Shown here in pieces: positions 4,510 to 5,274 of a stretch of 5,274 nt of DNA. Source of the DNA: Bacillota bacterium (GTDB lineage: Bacteria; Bacillota; Clostridia; Christensenellales; CAG-138); NCBI GenBank assembly GCA_023416895.1, contig JAEZGQ010000141.1:1-5274 (forward strand), given 5' to 3'. Made by a program: the position numbers and the translations under genes. The notes beneath the pieces were generated by a model. It ran no database searches and was not told where the DNA came from. It saw only the letters and a program-made list of their open reading frames with translations. Each line of letters begins with the position of its first letter. The first letter of the stretch is position 1.

Positions 4510-5274
4510 TTATTTTCTGCAAATCAACAAGGCGTGGTTTGAAAGACCCGTACAGAATACACTGTCGCTCATCCTGTCGGCAAGCTCCATATAGCATTCA
4601 AATTGCTCGTCGGGCATCGCATCTATCGCGGACGACGCAAAATAGAAATCCAACCCATGGTTCTTCAATACTTTGAACCCGTTTTCTGCGGCATCCTGCT
4701 TCATCTCCTCGGGAGAAGTGAAAAAGAACACGCCGGTTGCTTCGTCGCCTGTATTGTGATCAAAAACAAGCTGATTCACCTCGGCATTTGGATACTTGCC
4801 ATTAAGCACGCACGCACCCAAGTAAACACCCAGCCTGTTGATGTACGAAAACGCAATTGTAGCGCCCTGACGCGCAATTCGGTAGCATTCCTCAAAAACC
4901 TTTGCGCGTTCCTCCCTCGGCAAATGGTACATCGGCCCCAAGCACATCACCACGTCGAAACTGTTGTCCTGCAATTCGGGGAGGTTTGTTGCATCCCCTG
5001 TCATGGCAGAAACATTGCTTAACTTTGCGGCACGAATGTTTGCTTGAAACACCTCAATGTTATCGGGCGATAGATCAACACCCGTGTAGCTTGCGCATCT
5101 TTCCGCAAAAAACATACCGTAATGGCCTGTGCCACAGCCCAACTCAACAACATGGCAGCTATGGTCAATATAGTTTCCCATATACTTTTTTGTATAGTGG
5201 AATTCCATTGCGGCGGATCGTGAACCTTGATGCCTGTTTTCCTCCCGCCCCTCGCGATACCAAGCCAGTATTTT
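4510..5274 (-). CDS. Class I SAM-dependent methyltransferase, N-terminus outside the window
   Basis: 254 residues are visible; numbering starts at the codon at 5272-5274. Motif I is ELGCGTG (44-50), the glycine-rich SAM loop. GVDLS (65-69) has D67, the acid expected to bind the ribose hydroxyls. GDA (93-95) contacts adenine, and FDVVMCLGPMYHL (106-118) is the motif IV region. The rest completes a Rossmann-type methyltransferase fold, so the protein is soluble and cytoplasmic. Its acceptor is unknown; small-molecule substrates are common in this group. An ATG at 5206-5208 could be taken as the start, but it has no ribosome site at normal distance. The frame is open for 22 more codons to the edge, and these (WYREGREENR) read like the usual N-terminal helix of this group. 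The true start is probably only some ten codons beyond the window. It ends at the terminator shared with hsp20. Confidence 0.88.
   Translation of the reverse strand, partial: KILAWYREGREENRHQGSRSAAMEFHYTKKYMGNYIDHSCHVVELGCGTGHYGMFFAERCASYTGVDLSPDNIEVFQANIRAAKLSNVSAMTGDATNLPELQDNSFDVVMCLGPMYHLPREERAKVFEECYRIARQGATIAFSYINRLGVYLGACVLNGKYPNAEVNQLVFDHNTGDEATGVFFFTSPEEMKQDAAENGFKVLKNHGLDFYFASSAIDAMPDEQFECYMELADRMSDSVFCTGLSNHALLICRK

Overview
The window looks like a chromosomal segment from an anaerobic, low-to-moderate-GC Firmicute, most likely a clostridial (Oscillospiraceae-like) species. The grounds are strong AGGAGG-type ribosome binding sites, a lipobox lipoprotein, a sortase-anchored surface protein ending in VPNTG plus hydrophobic segment plus basic tail, and a perfect HrcA/CIRCE operator. 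The genus is an inference; there is no rRNA or other taxonomic marker.

Layout, left to right. 1-313 has no confident gene; it holds a strong hairpin terminator (99-131) and a doubtful 31-codon ORF. 314-649 (minus) is a small carboxymuconolactone decarboxylase/AhpD-fold protein whose catalytic CxxC is replaced by N and S. 650-1042 is an AT-rich intergenic stretch with nested inverted repeats, a terminator-like hairpin and a short open stretch that may be a transposase remnant. 1043-1471 (plus) is a small lipoprotein of unknown function. 1488-1520 is a 12-bp hairpin between it and the convergent gene at 1584-3434 (minus), a 616-residue cell-wall-anchored protein with beta-helix-like repeats and one Fn3-like domain. 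3435-3952 is a divergent regulatory region with a candidate extended -10 promoter for the surface protein, a 17-bp palindrome and the CIRCE element. 3953-4387 (plus) is an Hsp20 small heat-shock protein. A 14-bp GAAA-loop terminator (4456-4487) separates it from the convergent class I SAM methyltransferase (4510 to beyond 5274, minus), whose N-terminus lies outside the window.

The genes do not form one operon or pathway: every adjacent pair is convergent or divergent, so each appears to be its own transcription unit. The firmest regulatory inference is heat-shock repression of hsp20 by HrcA. The firmest structural inference is sortase-dependent display of the repeat protein. I see no convincing undescribed multi-gene system. 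The least explained parts are 829-1029 and the non-canonical CMD protein.
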